From Lingula anatina (lineage: Eukaryota > Brachiopoda > Lingulata > Lingulida > Lingulidae), in the NCBI RefSeq assembly GCF_001039355.2, contig NW_019774014.1, positions 252,539 through 316,538 on the forward strand: a stretch of 64,000 nt of DNA, written 5' to 3'. Below, piece by piece: positions 63,257 to 64,000 of the stretch. Both the position numbers and the translations under genes were made by a program. The notes under the pieces are model-generated. The model saw only the letters and a list, made by a program, of their open reading frames with translations, ran no database searches and was not told where the DNA came from. Each line of letters starts with the position of its first letter. Within the stretch, counting starts at the first letter, position 1.

Positions 63257-64000
63257 GGTATTCCTTGCTGAGCCTGACATAAATTTTCAATTATGACATA
63301 TGTAAATGCATATATTCAATTACTAGTACATATTACATGTACATGCAAGGATCCAAAGCTTAATGTCCACCTGAACAAAAGTGATATTACATAATCACTG
63401 TTCACTATTTCCATGTAAGCTTGAGTGCTTACTAACTTATTCTAATTATCTGTAGTTTGAGATACATGATGTCCTCAATCTACTTATGTATGATTTTTTT
63501 TTAATCTTTGCATAAAAATAAAACAACATTTTCTCCATATTAAGATAAAACGAAAATAAAAGATTGAAAATTTCTTTCTGTCAAATAGTTGGATTATTTT
63601 TGCTTAAACAAAACTTGAATTAAAACAAGTAAGGTTATGTAAAACAGCCAAAACATGGATGCCATATTTTAGCTCTATCTCTGAATTTTCCCCTCTCCTG
63701 TTAAATTTACATATTACCCCAGTAGAAACTTACATTAACAGTTTTATAACAGATGATTGGTTAATTAATTAAAGCACATTTTTTTAACTCCAATGGTCTG
63801 TGATCTTGAGATCATAAAAATATCAATCTACATGTATATACACTTTCAATTCCATGTACATTTCTTATATCATATTGCATTGAATTTTTATTTAATAATG
63901 CTTTTTCATAAATTAAACTCTTTTCAGACACTACTGAGTATGTTTATAATCCCATCACCTAAGTCTGTCTACGGTCATAAGCTGGTAGCTGGAGAAGTAC
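63257..64000. other. Intergenic, no gene seen
   Basis: AT-rich sequence without recognisable coding or structural features. Confidence 0.45.

Overview
The window is nuclear DNA from a metazoan, most likely a marine invertebrate. It shows AT-rich intergenic DNA, spliced genes with GT-AG introns, CA and AT microsatellites, and abundant short inverted-repeat transposons. Animal-specific families are present: a voltage-sensing phosphatase, SLC17, Ly6/uPAR, C-type lectin and Crypton-derived recombinase domains. I cannot name the species or phylum from sequence alone. Single-N joins at 27870, 36514 and 43353, and a 544-base N run at 55203-55746, show a draft assembly. Two of the single Ns sit beside near-identical repeated exon pieces, which look like unmerged haplotypes.

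Layout. 1-6.0 kb holds no intact gene: a decayed Gag zinc-knuckle fragment and a dense cluster of palindromic MITEs with 3-bp target duplications, one nested in another. 6.5-12.9 kb (+) is an 11-exon SLC17/sialin-type transporter (544 aa). 15.3-19.65 kb (-) is a 7-exon mosaic surface protein (629 aa): signal peptide, C-type lectin domain, sushi-like domain, long Ser/Thr-rich repeat stalk, Ly6/uPAR domain and GPI-type tail. 20-24.7 kb is gene-poor, with a 53-bp tandem repeat. 24.7-36 kb (+) is a tandem segmental duplication carrying two 3-exon acyl-CoA synthetase-like genes (562 aa each), plus a broken extra copy of exon 2. 36.8-37.7 kb has an odd cluster of a GC-rich palindromic motif.

38.8-45.3 kb (+) is an 8-exon gene (about 1254 aa). 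It joins a Crypton-type tyrosine recombinase (DUF3504-like) core that has lost catalytic residues, a SAM domain and about 13 C2H2 zinc fingers. 46.9-59.7 kb (-) is a complete 16-exon voltage-sensing phosphatase (614 aa) with an intact phosphatase P-loop. Its introns carry an N gap, an AT microsatellite, a MITE, and an inverted-repeat element with internal tandem units bearing perfect DR1 nuclear-receptor motifs. 59.7-64 kb has no gene I can support, but contains a perfect 26-bp palindrome.

These are unrelated single genes rather than a pathway. The most unusual items are the Crypton/SAM/zinc-finger fusion and the lectin/sushi/mucin/Ly6 mosaic. In both, every splice junction was checked by hand for GT-AG and reading phase.
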